NCBI RefSeq assembly: GCF_000620105.1
Contig: NZ_JHVK01000003.1
Location: 62,001-126,000, forward strand
Origin: Microvirgula aerodenitrificans DSM 15089
GTDB taxonomy: Bacteria; Pseudomonadota; Gammaproteobacteria; Burkholderiales; Aquaspirillaceae
Direction of reading: 5' to 3'
Length of the DNA stretch: 64,000 nt
Below are positions 34,345-43,422 of this stretch, in pieces. The notes beneath the pieces were generated by a model that was not told the DNA's origin, did not search any database, and saw nothing but the letters and a program-made list of their open reading frames with translations. A program made the position numbers and the translations under genes. Positions within the stretch are counted from its first letter, which is position 1. Each line of letters opens with the position of its first letter.

Positions 34345-36036
34345 ATGTCCCTGATCGTTACCCGTCCCGTACCCGAACAACTGGCCAGCCACCTGGCCGG
34401 GCAGGGCCTGTCCCCGCTGATGGCGCGGCTGTATGCGTCACGCGGTGTCGACGACGCCATCCAGCTCGACTACACCCTGACCCGGCTGCTGCCGTTCCGG
34501 CAACTGAAGAACGCCACCCGCATGGCCGCCCGGCTGGCCGATGCCATCGCCAGGCGGCAGCGCATGCTGATCGTGGCCGACTACGACGCCGACGGGGCCA
34601 CCGCCTGTGCGATCGCGGTCAAGGGCCTGCGCCTGCTGGGCGGGGTGGTCGAGTTCATTGTGCCCAACCGCTTCGAATACGGTTACGGGCTGACGCCGGA
34701 AATCGTCGACCTGGCGGCGACGCGCGAGCCGGACCTGATCATCACCGTCGACAACGGCATCGCCAGCGTGGCCGGGGTCGATGCGGCACGGGCGCGCGGC
34801 ATTGAAGTGCTGGTGACCGACCATCACCTGCCCGGCGACACACTGCCGGATGCGCTGATCGTCAACCCGAACCAGCCCGGCTGTCCGTTCCCGTCGCGCA
34901 ACCTGGCCGGTTGCGGCGTGATGTTCTACGTGCTGATGGCGCTGCGTGCCGAGATGCGCGAGCGGGGAGTCTGGGGCGATCCGGCCGGGCAGCCCAATCT
35001 GGCGCCGCTGCTGGACCTGGTGGCGCTCGGCACGGTGGCGGACGTGGTGCGACTGGATGACAACAACCGCATTCTGGTCGAGCAGGGGCTCAAGCGCATG
35101 CGCGCCGGACGCGCCTCACCCGGCATCCGTGCACTGTTCACGGCCAGTGGCCGGCCGATCCACAAGGCATCCAGCTTCGACCTTGGCTTCATGCTCGGGC
35201 CGCGGCTGAACGCGGCCGGCCGGCTCGACGACATGCGGCTCGGCATCGAATGCCTGCTCAGCGACGATGAAGAACAGGCACTGCGACTGGCGCGCGAGCT
35301 CGACCGGCTGAACAAGGAGCGGCGGCAGATCGAACACGGCATGCAGGACGAGGCACTGGCCAAACTGGCCGAAGTCGATCCGGCCGAGCACTACACCATC
35401 TCGCTGTACCGTGACGACTGGCACCAGGGCGTGGTCGGCATTGTCGCCTCCAGGCTGAAGGAGCGTTTCCATCGTCCGGCACTGGTGTTCGCACCCGGTG
35501 ACAGCGGCGAGATCAAGGGCTCGGGCCGTTCGATTCCCGGCTTCCACCTGCGCGATGCGCTGGATCTGGTCAGCAAGCGGGAACCGGGGGTGCTGAAAAA
35601 ATTCGGCGGCCATGCCATGGCGGCCGGGGTGACGCTGGACGAGGCCGATTTTTCCCGCTTCGTCACCGCTTTCGAGCAAGTGGCACGCGAGTGGCTGGAC
35701 GCCAGCATGCTGACCCGGCGCATTGAAACCGACGGCGCCATCGCCGCCTGCGACATGCGGCTGGAAACGGCGCTGCAGCTGGCGTCGACCGCCTGGGGCC
35801 AGGGTTTTCCGGCGCCGAGTTTCCGCGATCACTTCCGCGTGCTTGGCCAGCGCATTGTCGGCGAAAAACACCTGAAGCTGACGCTGGGCAAGGATGGCGC
35901 CGAGTTCGAGGCCATGCTGTTCAACCAGTGTGACTGGCTGCCGGAACGGATCGAGGCGGTATTCCAGCTCAATGCGAATGAATGGCGCGGAGAACAGGTA
36001 TTGCAGTTGTTTGTGGATTACTGGCAGGCAGCCTGA
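34345..36036 (+). CDS. recJ: Single-stranded-DNA exonuclease RecJ
   Basis: 563 residues. DHH-family catalytic motifs are intact: DYDADG at 79-84 (motif I), TVDNGIAS (II) and DHH at 159-161 (III), with the DHHA1 domain bearing GSGRSIPGFHLRDAL and KFGGHAMAAG, and a C-terminal OB-like region. It degrades ssDNA 5' to 3' in recombination and mismatch repair. No clear ribosome site precedes the ATG. A modest hairpin with T-run follows at 36161. Confidence 0.96.
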   Translation: MSLIVTRPVPEQLASHLAGQGLSPLMARLYASRGVDDAIQLDYTLTRLLPFRQLKNATRMAARLADAIARRQRMLIVADYDADGATACAIAVKGLRLLGGVVEFIVPNRFEYGYGLTPEIVDLAATREPDLIITVDNGIASVAGVDAARARGIEVLVTDHHLPGDTLPDALIVNPNQPGCPFPSRNLAGCGVMFYVLMALRAEMRERGVWGDPAGQPNLAPLLDLVALGTVADVVRLDDNNRILVEQGLKRMRAGRASPGIRALFTASGRPIHKASSFDLGFMLGPRLNAAGRLDDMRLGIECLLSDDEEQALRLARELDRLNKERRQIEHGMQDEALAKLAEVDPAEHYTISLYRDDWHQGVVGIVASRLKERFHRPALVFAPGDSGEIKGSGRSIPGFHLRDALDLVSKREPGVLKKFGGHAMAAGVTLDEADFSRFVTAFEQVAREWLDASMLTRRIETDGAIAACDMRLETALQLASTAWGQGFPAPSFRDHFRVLGQRIVGEKHLKLTLGKDGAEFEAMLFNQCDWLPERIEAVFQLNANEWRGEQVLQLFVDYWQAA

Positions 36037-36160
36037 AAATCGGAAATGGTCTGCAATGCAGGACAGTATTGCAGATGCAGGTCTGGATAATTCTGTTTAA
36101 TAAATCAGAATTATCTGACTGTGTTGCGGATTGACTTCAAGCCCGTCGTTGCTGATGATT

Positions 36161-36185
36161 AAAGCCCTGATCAGGGTTTTCTTAA
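36161..36185 (+). terminator. Weak terminator downstream of recJ
   Basis: AAAGCCCT-GATC-AGGGTTTT: an 8-bp stem including one G-U pair with a GATC loop, followed by CTTAATCTTT. It lies 125 bp beyond recJ. Confidence 0.55.
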
Positions 36186-36354
36186 TCTTTCAGGCCGGGA
36201 GGTCAAAATGGACCCGTGGGATGTTTGGGTTAATTCGTGGTGGCACGGTTGAACAGCTGGGATTTTTTACTTCCCTTCTTAACCTTCATGTAACAGGGCT
36301 GATCATCCAGCAATGGATTACGGTTTTCATTTGATGAAATCCGTTAGTCGCATG

Positions 36355-36383
36355 AAAAAATGGCATGGCGCAAGCCATGCCAT
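36355..36383 (-). terminator. Rho-independent terminator after hrpA
   Basis: On the minus strand ATGGCATGGC-TTGC-GCCATGCCAT is followed by six T. The perfect 10-bp stem begins 8 bp beyond the hrpA stop. Confidence 0.94.
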
Positions 36384-36390
36384 TTCTGTG

Positions 36391-39300
36391 TCAGCTGCCG
36401 AGTTTCAGTTCCTGCCAGCTTTTCTCCAGCCGCTTGACCGATACCGGGTACGGCGTTTTCAGCTCCTGGGCGAACAGCGACACGCGCAGCTCCTCGATCT
36501 GCCAGCGGTAGTCGCGCAGCCGCTCCGGCGCGCCGTCGCGCGCATCGAGCTCGGCGACCTTGTCGGCCCAGCGGTTCCACAGGCCGGTGACTTCCGCGCC
36601 GCGCTGGCCGTCGCGCTGGCTGTTGGCGGCATACTTCTCCATGCGCAACTGCTTGGCCTTCAGATAGCGCGGCAGCTGCGGCAGTTGCGACCACGGTGTC
36701 GCCAGCAGGAAACCCGGGTAGACCAGTTCCCGCAGCTCGATGGCCAGTTTCGGACCGAGCTTGTGCCGTTCGGCCATCTGTACCGTCTTTGGATACTCGG
36801 CGGCAATGGCATTCAGCATCTGCGTGACCGCCTGGGTCACGGCCGGCAGCCGGGTGCGGGCGCGCTTCTTCTGCTCGTCGAAGGCCTTCTTGCTGCGCGG
36901 CAGCGCATCCTCGCCGATAAAGGCGCGGTCACAGATGCACTGGATCGCATCATCCAGCAGCGCATCGGCATTGGCGACGCCACGCAGTTGCAGGGCAATC
37001 TGGGTGAAGCCGGGCAGTCCCTTCTGCATCTGCTTCATGTGCTCTTTCAGCTCACGCTGCAGCAGGCAGATCACGCCGCGCCGATGGGCGCTCTCGGCGG
37101 CCTGCGCGGTGTCGAACAGGCGCAGGGCAATGCGCTCGTCCTCGCAGCACAGCGCCGGGAAGCCTTCCAGTTGCTGGCGACCTCGGGCGAACTTGATGCT
37201 TTCCGGCAGATCGCCGACATCCCAGGCCTGGACGTCGTCGCGCTCGAACTCGGCCGACGAGTCACGGAAGGTCAGTTGCGCTGCCGCGCCGAACTGCTTC
37301 TGCAGCGCCAGCAGATCGCGGCCCAGCCCCAGCTCCTGACGACCGTCGTCGAGCACGCGGATATTCATCTGGCAGTACGTCGGCAGCGCGGACGGATCGA
37401 AGTCGGTCGCTTCCAGTGTCAGGCCGGTCGCCTTGCGGACAAAGGCCGCCAGTTGCGGCAGGATCGGGGCGTCCTGATCCGGCTGAGAAGCAAGGAAGCG
37501 GGTGACGAAGTCCGGCACCGGCACGCAGGCACGGCGGCTCTGCTTCGGCAGTGACTTGATCAGCAGCGTGAGTTTTTCGCGGATCATGCCCGGCACCAGC
37601 CATTCCAGCCGTGCGCCGGGCAGCCGGTTCAGCACCGCCAGCGGCACGTCGACGGTCACGCCGTCGAGCGGGTGGTTGGGCTCGAAGCGGTACTTGAGCT
37701 TCAGCGGGCCGTCGTCGCTGTCCAGCGTCGGCGGAAACTGTTCTTCGGTAATGTTCTCCGCCGCGTGCTGCATCAGGTATTCGCGGGTCAGGAACAGAAC
37801 CTGCGGGTCGTCGCGCTCGGCACTTTCGCGCCAGGCATCGAAGCTGCGCGTGTCGCACAGTTCGGCCGGCAGCCGTTCGTCGTAGAACGCGACCAGCGTG
37901 TCCTCGTCGACCAGCACATCCTGGCGGCGCGCCTTGTGCTCCAGTTGCTCGACCTCGCGGATCAGGCGCTGGTTGTGGCGGAAGAACGGCGCATTGCTGT
38001 TCAACTGGCCATTGGCCAGTGCTTCGCGGATAAAGATCTGCCGGGCTTCGGCCGGGTCGATGCGGCCATAGCTGACCATGCGGCGCGGCACGATATTGAG
38101 GCCGTACAGGGTCACGCGTTCGCTGGCGACCACTTCGCCGCGGGTTTTTTCCCAGTGCGGCTCGAAGTAGTGGCGCTTGACCAGGTGCAGGGCCAGTGAT
38201 TCGACCCATTCCGGCTGGATCACGGCGACCGAGCGCGCATACAGGCGGCTGGTTTCGGTCAGTTCGCCGGCGATCAGCCATTTCGGCCTGGCCTTGCGCA
38301 GGCCGGAACCGGGGAAAATGTGAAAGTGGATGCCACGGGCGCCGAGGTAATCGTCGCCGTCCATGGATTTCATGCCGATATTGCCGAGCAGGCCGGTCAG
38401 CAGCGCCTTGTGCAACTGCTCGAAGGTGGCCGGGGTATCGTTGGCGCGCAGGTCGAGATCGCCGGCGATCTGCGACAGCTGGCCGTGCAGCTCGCGCCAT
38501 TCGCGCATGCGCAGATGCGACAGGAAGTGGTCATGGCACAGCTGTACCAGCTGCTTGTTCGATTTCTTGTGTTTCAGGGCGTCGTCGAAGAAGTCCCACA
38601 GCGCCAGATAGCTCTGGAAATCGGACTTGTCGTCGGCAAAGCGGGCCTGCGCGCGCTCGGCGGCGTCGCGGGCGTCGAACGGCCGCTCGCGCGGGTCCTG
38701 GATCGACAGCGCGCTGACCAGGATCAGCATTTCGCGCAGGCAGTGGAAGTCGCGCGCAGCCAGCAGCATGCGGCCGATCTTCGGGTCGACCGGGATGCGT
38801 GCCAGTTCCTTGCCCAGCGGGGTCAGCTCGCCCTGTTCGGTCACCGCCCCCAGCTCGTGCAGCATGTCGTAACCATCGGCGATCAGTCGCGACGACGGCG
38901 GTTCCAGGAACGGGAAGTCGGCCACCGCGCCGAGTCGCAGCGCGGCCATGCGCAGAATGACTGCCGCCAGGTTCGAGCGGATGATTTCCGGGTCGGTGAA
39001 TGCCGGGCGGGCGTTGAAGTCGTCCTCGTCGTACAGCCGCACCGCCACCCCGGCCTCTACCCGGCCGCAGCGACCGGCGCGCTGGCGGGCCGCGGCCTGC
39101 GAGATTTTTTCGACCAGCAGCTGTTCGACCTTGGCGCGCGGGGTATAGCGCTTGACCCGCGCCAGACCGGTGTCGATCACGTACTTGATGCCGGGCACGG
39201 TCAGCGAGGTTTCCGCCACATTGGTGGCCAGCACGATGCGACGGCCACCGCCGGGCTTGAAAATGCGGTTCTGTTCTTCGTTGCTGAGGCGGGCGAACAG

Positions 39301-40266
39301 CGGCAGCACGTCGTAGCGGGTAGTGATGCGCGCCTTGCGCAGCGCCTCGGCGGTATCGCGGATTTCGCGCTCGCCGGGCAGGAACACCAGAATGTCGCCG
39401 GCGCCGAGGCGGGCGATCTCGTCGACGGCGTCGACGATGGCGTCCTCCATCTCGCGTTCGCGATCTTCCTCGTCGCGCTGGGTCAGCGGCCGGTAGCGGA
39501 TCTCGACCGGATAGGTGCGGCCGGACACCTCGATGACCGGGGCGCCATTGAAATGGCGGCTGAAGCGGTCGGCGTCGATGGTGGCCGAGGTGATGATCAC
39601 TTTCAGGTCCGGGCGACGCGGCAGCAACTGCTTGAGGAAACCGAGCAGGAAGTCGATGTTCAGCGAGCGCTCGTGCGCTTCGTCGATGATGATGGTGTCA
39701 TAGGCGGACAGGAAGCGGTCGGTCTGGGTTTCGGCCAGCAGGATGCCGTCGGTCATCAGCTTGATGAAGCTGGCGTCCGAGGTGCGGTCGGTGAAGCGGA
39801 CCTTGAAGCCGACCAGCTCGCCGATGCTGGAGTGAAGTTCGTCGGCGATGCGGCTGGCAACGGCGCGTGCGGCCAGGCGCCGTGGCTGGGTATGGCCGAT
39901 CAGCCCGCGCGTGCCGCGGCCGAGTGCCAGGCACAGCTTGGGAATCTGCGTGGTCTTGCCGGAGCCGGTTTCGCCGCAGACGATGACCACCTGGTGCTTG
40001 TCGATGGCGGCAAGCAGCGTGTCCTTCTTCTGGTTGACCGGCAGGATCGGGTCGAACTCGGGTTCCGGCAGCCGGGCACGGCGTTCGGCGACGCGGGCGG
40101 CCGAGCGTCCGGCCTCGGCCTGCAGCTGCGCGGCCAGGCGTTCGGCGGGCTTGCCGGCCTTCAGCCGGTCGGCGAGTTCACGGCGACGACGGGTCAGCGC
40201 CTGGCGGTCGCGGGCGGTGCAATCGGCTATCAGTCGGTCGATCGGGTCGAGCAGTTCGCGGGACAT
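36391..40266 (-). CDS. hrpA: ATP-dependent RNA helicase HrpA
   Basis: 1291 residues from the ATG at 40264-40266; seven more codons back to a TTG are open but less likely. Walker A GETGSGKTT ends at K104-T106, DEAH is at 195-198, SAT (ITSATIDADRF) and QRAGRCGR (motif VI) follow. The HA2/OB region and the long DUF3418 C-terminal domain are complete. HrpA is a DEAH-box helicase linked to mRNA processing and rescue of stalled ribosomes. A monocistronic unit with its own terminator. Confidence 0.96.
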   Translation of the reverse strand: MSRELLDPIDRLIADCTARDRQALTRRRRELADRLKAGKPAERLAAQLQAEAGRSAARVAERRARLPEPEFDPILPVNQKKDTLLAAIDKHQVVIVCGETGSGKTTQIPKLCLALGRGTRGLIGHTQPRRLAARAVASRIADELHSSIGELVGFKVRFTDRTSDASFIKLMTDGILLAETQTDRFLSAYDTIIIDEAHERSLNIDFLLGFLKQLLPRRPDLKVIITSATIDADRFSRHFNGAPVIEVSGRTYPVEIRYRPLTQRDEEDREREMEDAIVDAVDEIARLGAGDILVFLPGEREIRDTAEALRKARITTRYDVLPLFARLSNEEQNRIFKPGGGRRIVLATNVAETSLTVPGIKYVIDTGLARVKRYTPRAKVEQLLVEKISQAAARQRAGRCGRVEAGVAVRLYDEDDFNARPAFTDPEIIRSNLAAVILRMAALRLGAVADFPFLEPPSSRLIADGYDMLHELGAVTEQGELTPLGKELARIPVDPKIGRMLLAARDFHCLREMLILVSALSIQDPRERPFDARDAAERAQARFADDKSDFQSYLALWDFFDDALKHKKSNKQLVQLCHDHFLSHLRMREWRELHGQLSQIAGDLDLRANDTPATFEQLHKALLTGLLGNIGMKSMDGDDYLGARGIHFHIFPGSGLRKARPKWLIAGELTETSRLYARSVAVIQPEWVESLALHLVKRHYFEPHWEKTRGEVVASERVTLYGLNIVPRRMVSYGRIDPAEARQIFIREALANGQLNSNAPFFRHNQRLIREVEQLEHKARRQDVLVDEDTLVAFYDERLPAELCDTRSFDAWRESAERDDPQVLFLTREYLMQHAAENITEEQFPPTLDSDDGPLKLKYRFEPNHPLDGVTVDVPLAVLNRLPGARLEWLVPGMIREKLTLLIKSLPKQSRRACVPVPDFVTRFLASQPDQDAPILPQLAAFVRKATGLTLEATDFDPSALPTYCQMNIRVLDDGRQELGLGRDLLALQKQFGAAAQLTFRDSSAEFERDDVQAWDVGDLPESIKFARGRQQLEGFPALCCEDERIALRLFDTAQAAESAHRRGVICLLQRELKEHMKQMQKGLPGFTQIALQLRGVANADALLDDAIQCICDRAFIGEDALPRSKKAFDEQKKRARTRLPAVTQAVTQMLNAIAAEYPKTVQMAERHKLGPKLAIELRELVYPGFLLATPWSQLPQLPRYLKAKQLRMEKYAANSQRDGQRGAEVTGLWNRWADKVAELDARDGAPERLRDYRWQIEELRVSLFAQELKTPYPVSVKRLEKSWQELKLGS

Positions 40267-40331
40267 CGGCGGCAAAGTCAGGGGCAAAACGGGCCATTAT
40301 ACGCGCCGGCCGCGGTCCGGCACGGTCCGGC

Positions 40332-41000
40332 TCAAGCCGGGCCGCTGGCCAGTCGTTCGGCCAGTCGCTGGTCGGACAGCGCCATCAGGTACAGCCGCAC
40401 CAGATCGGCCAGGGTCAGCACTTCGAGTTTGCTGTAGACGTTGGCGCGGTGCGCCTCCACCGTGCGCGGCGACAGGTCGAGAATCAGCGCGATCTCGCGG
40501 CTGGAGCGGCCATCGACGATATAGCGCAGGATTTCCAGTTCGCGCCGGGTCAGCCGGGTCAGCTGCTCCTCGATTTCGCGGGTCTGGGTCAGCTTGACGT
40601 GGCGGTCGATGCTGCTCTGGATGCCGCGCCGCACGGCATTGACCAGGGCCAGCTCGTCGATCGGCTTGGTCAGAAAGTCGATGGCGCCGGCCTTGAACGC
40701 GCGACTGCATTGCTGGACATCGCCATGACCGGTCAGAAACACCACCGGCACGTCGATGCCTTCCTCGTTCAGTGCCTGCTGGAGTTCCAGCCCGCCCATG
40801 CCGGGCATGCGCAGGTCGAGTACCAGGCAGCCGATCTGGCCGGGCTGGTAGGCATCGAGGAACTGGCGCGCCGATGCATACGGCACGGCCTGCAGGCCGT
40901 GGGAACGCAACAGCAGGGTGACCGAGTCGAGGACGGCGGGGTCGTCGTCGACGACGTGGATGGTCGGATCACGTGGAGTAGGGGAGGCTGGACTGAGCAT
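40332..41000 (-). CDS. dctR: FixJ/DctR-type response regulator
   Basis: 222 residues from ATG 40998-41000, overlapping the kinase gene by 32 bp. Receiver domain with acidic pocket VVDDDPAV, phospho-acceptor D62 in LDLRMPGMGG, and KPIDE. C-terminal LuxR/FixJ HTH (LTRRELEILRYIVDGRSSREIALILDLSPRTVEAHRANVYSKL). This FixJ-like architecture is that of DctR of Rhodobacter and TtrR. It is coupled to the CHASE/PAS kinase. A C4-dicarboxylate role is inferred from family and from the TRAP operon 9 kb away, hence the tentative symbol. Confidence 0.88.
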   Translation of the reverse strand: MLSPASPTPRDPTIHVVDDDPAVLDSVTLLLRSHGLQAVPYASARQFLDAYQPGQIGCLVLDLRMPGMGGLELQQALNEEGIDVPVVFLTGHGDVQQCSRAFKAGAIDFLTKPIDELALVNAVRRGIQSSIDRHVKLTQTREIEEQLTRLTRRELEILRYIVDGRSSREIALILDLSPRTVEAHRANVYSKLEVLTLADLVRLYLMALSDQRLAERLASGPA

Positions 41001-43245
41001 TCGGGCTGGAATCGGCTGATGGTCGGCTGGCGACCGGGATTTCAATGGTGAACAGGGCGCCACCGGCGCTGCGGTTGCTGGCCCTGATGGAACCTTCGAA
41101 CGATTCGACGATGGACTGGCAGATGGTCAGGCCCAGGCCCATCCCCGACGATTTGGTGGTAAAGAACGGATGGAACAGGCTTTCCAGCGTTTCCGTGTTG
41201 AGCCCGGTGCCATTGTCGCCGACTTCCAGTTGCACATGCTTTGCGCTGGCTCGGGTTCGGATGAAAATTCGTCCCCAGGGCTCGATTGGCTTGATCGCGT
41301 CCAGTGCGTTGCGCAGCAGGTTCAGCACGACTTGCTCCATCTGGATCGAATCGGCCTCGACCAGCGGCAGCGGCTCGGTCAGGTCGGTATCGATGGTGAC
41401 GGCCGCGCTGCGCAGGTCGAAATCGGCCAGCGCCAGCACGTCGCTGATCAGGCGGTTCAGGTCCAGTGTTGCCCGCTGGGTGGACTGGCGCGAAACAAAG
41501 GCCCGCAGCCGCTTGATGATTTCCCCGGCACGCTGTGCCTGGTTGGCCGTCGCGCGGATCGCATGGCGGATGGTGTCGAACTCCGGTTCCTCGTCCGCCA
41601 GCAATCGCAGTGCCGCTTGATTGTAGTTGACGATGGCCGTCAGTGGCTGGTTGATTTCATGGGCGATGCCGCTCGCCATTTCTCCCATGGTATGCAGCCG
41701 GGCAACATGGGCCAGATGGGTTTCGTGTTCGCGCAGGCGGCGCTGGCTTTCTTCCAGCGCGGCGCGGGCGCGCAGGCGGACCGGGCCCATATTGCGGAAG
41801 GCGAACACGGCGCCGGTGACATTGCCGGCCGGATCGAACAGCGGCGACACATTGCCTTCCAGCAGCAATTCCTCGCCATTGGCCTTGATCATCAGGCTGT
41901 TGTCGGCCAGATCGATGGCATGGCCGGTCGACAGGCTGAGGGTGAACGGATTGGCCGGAATGGCCTGGGCAAAGTCGTAGCGCAGCCGCACCACGTCATC
42001 GACCAGGCGACCGACCGCCTCGGCCTCGATCACCCCGCTCAGCGCCGAGGCCATCGGGTTCACATATTCGATGCGCCGGTCGATGCCGAAGGTGATCACG
42101 CCATCGTTGATCGCCTGCAGCGTGACGCTGGCCCGCTCGCGGCTCTTGAACAGCTCGGCGGTGGCCTGGCGGGCGACGCGGCGGTGCTCGGCACGCTGCA
42201 GCAGAAACAGCACGCCAAGGAATACGGCAGTCAGATTGGTCAGCGTCAGCAGCGCGAACGGCAGCATGTTCAGCTGCACCGGGGTGATGGTGCGGCTGAC
42301 GGTCAGCTCGAACGGCTGGTGGCGGCTGGACAGATTGCGGCTGTACTTCAGCGTGAACAGCGAAATCATCGGTCCCGGCGGCGCCAGGCGTCCGTTGTCG
42401 TACAGCAGGGCGCCGGGGTGGCTTTTCGGCAGCTGGTGATGCCACAGCGCAATGTGGTCCTGGTTGCGGTCGAGGCCGAGCGTGGCCAGCAGCCGCTCGG
42501 TGTTGACCAGCAGCATCAGCAGGCTGTCCGATCCGCTGGACGAGTAATGCGGGATGCCGTGGGTCTCGATGATCTTGCTGAACGCGTAGCTGCGGCCGCC
42601 TTCTATCTGGGTGAAGCCCTGTGACGGCACCATCACGCCGGAGGTCAGGGCGGCCGTGATCGAATCGCGCAGCGCGCTGTCGTGATAGGCATCCAGTCCG
42701 ATGATCGGGCGGGCGGCAATGATGTCCGGCTCAATCAGGGTGATCGGGTAGTACAGGTCGCGTGGCGGTGCGTCACGCAGTGGTGACGGCCGCTTGCCGG
42801 CAAAGTCGCGGATATGGAACGGCCGGCCGATTTCGGCGCTCATGTCGGCCTCGAAGCGCGCCCGTTCCTTGCCGTCGACCCGGCGCAGCAGCTCGATGGT
42901 GTACAGGTGCGGATTCAGCCGCAGCATGGCGGCGGAAAAGCGCCGGACCTGTTCGAACGACAGCCGGTCGAAGGTGCCGAACAGCGCCGACAGGCCATTG
43001 AGCACGCCTTCGTTGCGGTCGAAGCGTTGCGACAGCTGCAGGTACAGCTCTTCCGTGTCCTGGACGAACTTGCGCTGCAGGCGCTGGTGTTCGAGCTTGT
43101 ACCAGCCGATGCCGGTCACCAGTTCCATGACCAGCCAGACTGCGCCGGCCAGCAGCCAGTAGCGCGTGGGCAGTGTCCGCAAGGCTTCGCCGAGACGGGG
43201 ACGTTCGGGTCTGTCGCGTGGCAGGTTCTTTTTCAGGGGGCCCAT
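40969..43245 (-). CDS. CHASE-PAS sensor histidine kinase
   Basis: 758 residues. TM1 at about 30-50, an extracytoplasmic CHASE-like domain of about 280 residues (RFDRNEGVLNGLSALFGTFDRLS; RDLYYPITLIEP), TM2 near 340, a PAS domain (INDGVITFGIDRRIEYVNPMASALSGV), then HisKA with phospho-H529 in GIAHEINQPLTAI and HATPase (NLLRNALDAI, GDNGTGL, GMGLGLTICQSIV). CHASE sensors detect small extracellular ligands. The HEINQPL form and overlap with a FixJ-type regulator place it in the DctS/FixL/TtrS-like group. Ligand unknown. Confidence 0.92.
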   Translation of the reverse strand: MGPLKKNLPRDRPERPRLGEALRTLPTRYWLLAGAVWLVMELVTGIGWYKLEHQRLQRKFVQDTEELYLQLSQRFDRNEGVLNGLSALFGTFDRLSFEQVRRFSAAMLRLNPHLYTIELLRRVDGKERARFEADMSAEIGRPFHIRDFAGKRPSPLRDAPPRDLYYPITLIEPDIIAARPIIGLDAYHDSALRDSITAALTSGVMVPSQGFTQIEGGRSYAFSKIIETHGIPHYSSSGSDSLLMLLVNTERLLATLGLDRNQDHIALWHHQLPKSHPGALLYDNGRLAPPGPMISLFTLKYSRNLSSRHQPFELTVSRTITPVQLNMLPFALLTLTNLTAVFLGVLFLLQRAEHRRVARQATAELFKSRERASVTLQAINDGVITFGIDRRIEYVNPMASALSGVIEAEAVGRLVDDVVRLRYDFAQAIPANPFTLSLSTGHAIDLADNSLMIKANGEELLLEGNVSPLFDPAGNVTGAVFAFRNMGPVRLRARAALEESQRRLREHETHLAHVARLHTMGEMASGIAHEINQPLTAIVNYNQAALRLLADEEPEFDTIRHAIRATANQAQRAGEIIKRLRAFVSRQSTQRATLDLNRLISDVLALADFDLRSAAVTIDTDLTEPLPLVEADSIQMEQVVLNLLRNALDAIKPIEPWGRIFIRTRASAKHVQLEVGDNGTGLNTETLESLFHPFFTTKSSGMGLGLTICQSIVESFEGSIRASNRSAGGALFTIEIPVASRPSADSSPNAQSSLPYST

Positions 43246-43350
43246 GCAGGTACGGCTTCCGACAGGACCAAGACACGCGGATCATGACAAAAGCCGGAGA
43301 GCGGCTCAATGGTTAATTCCGTTTGTCCGGACCGGCGCGACCGTTTTTTC

Positions 43351-43419
43351 GGGTCCGGCATGCCGGACCCCGGATTCCGGGTGCTAGACTGTCAGACAAT
43401 AATTGAACGATTGTTTGAA
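43351..43419 (+). promoter_or_regulatory. Hydrolase promoter: 20-bp perfect palindrome and start-proximal operator
   Basis: GGGTCCGGCATGCCGGACCC (43351-43370) is a perfect palindrome 52 bp before the hydrolase ATG. An extended -10 TGCTAGACT lies at 43382-43390. TTGAAC-GATT-GTTTGAA (43403-43419) ends 3 nt before the ATG. It shares ATT.AACGA..GTTTGAA with box 1 of the acyl-CoA dehydrogenase promoter. The operator replaces the normal Shine-Dalgarno position. Confidence 0.5.
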
Positions 43420-43422
43420 TTC

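Larger units (their letters stand above)
36037..36390. other. 354-bp AT-richer intergenic region between convergent recJ and hrpA
   Basis: Clearly lower in G+C than the flanks. It contains a 10-bp inverted repeat, GATAATTCTG (36086-36095) and CAGAATTATC (36106-36115), with an AT-only 10-nt loop. It also holds the recJ terminator candidate at 36161 and the hrpA terminator at 36355. A 67-codon open frame (36131-36334) has no homology I recognise and no good start, so I do not call it. Confidence 0.6.

Noticed and set aside
7478-36315. The 16-mer TGATCATCCAGCAATG occurs at 7478-7493 and 36300-36315, both intergenic
   Set aside because: About one shared 16-mer is expected by chance in 64 kb, and flanks do not align.
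36131-36334. 67-codon open frame between recJ and hrpA
   Set aside because: Non-ATG start without ribosome site, contains a terminator-like hairpin, no recognisable protein pattern.
40267-40287. TTG start for HrpA seven codons upstream
   Set aside because: The ATG at 40266 is more likely; the added residues have no conservation I recognise.
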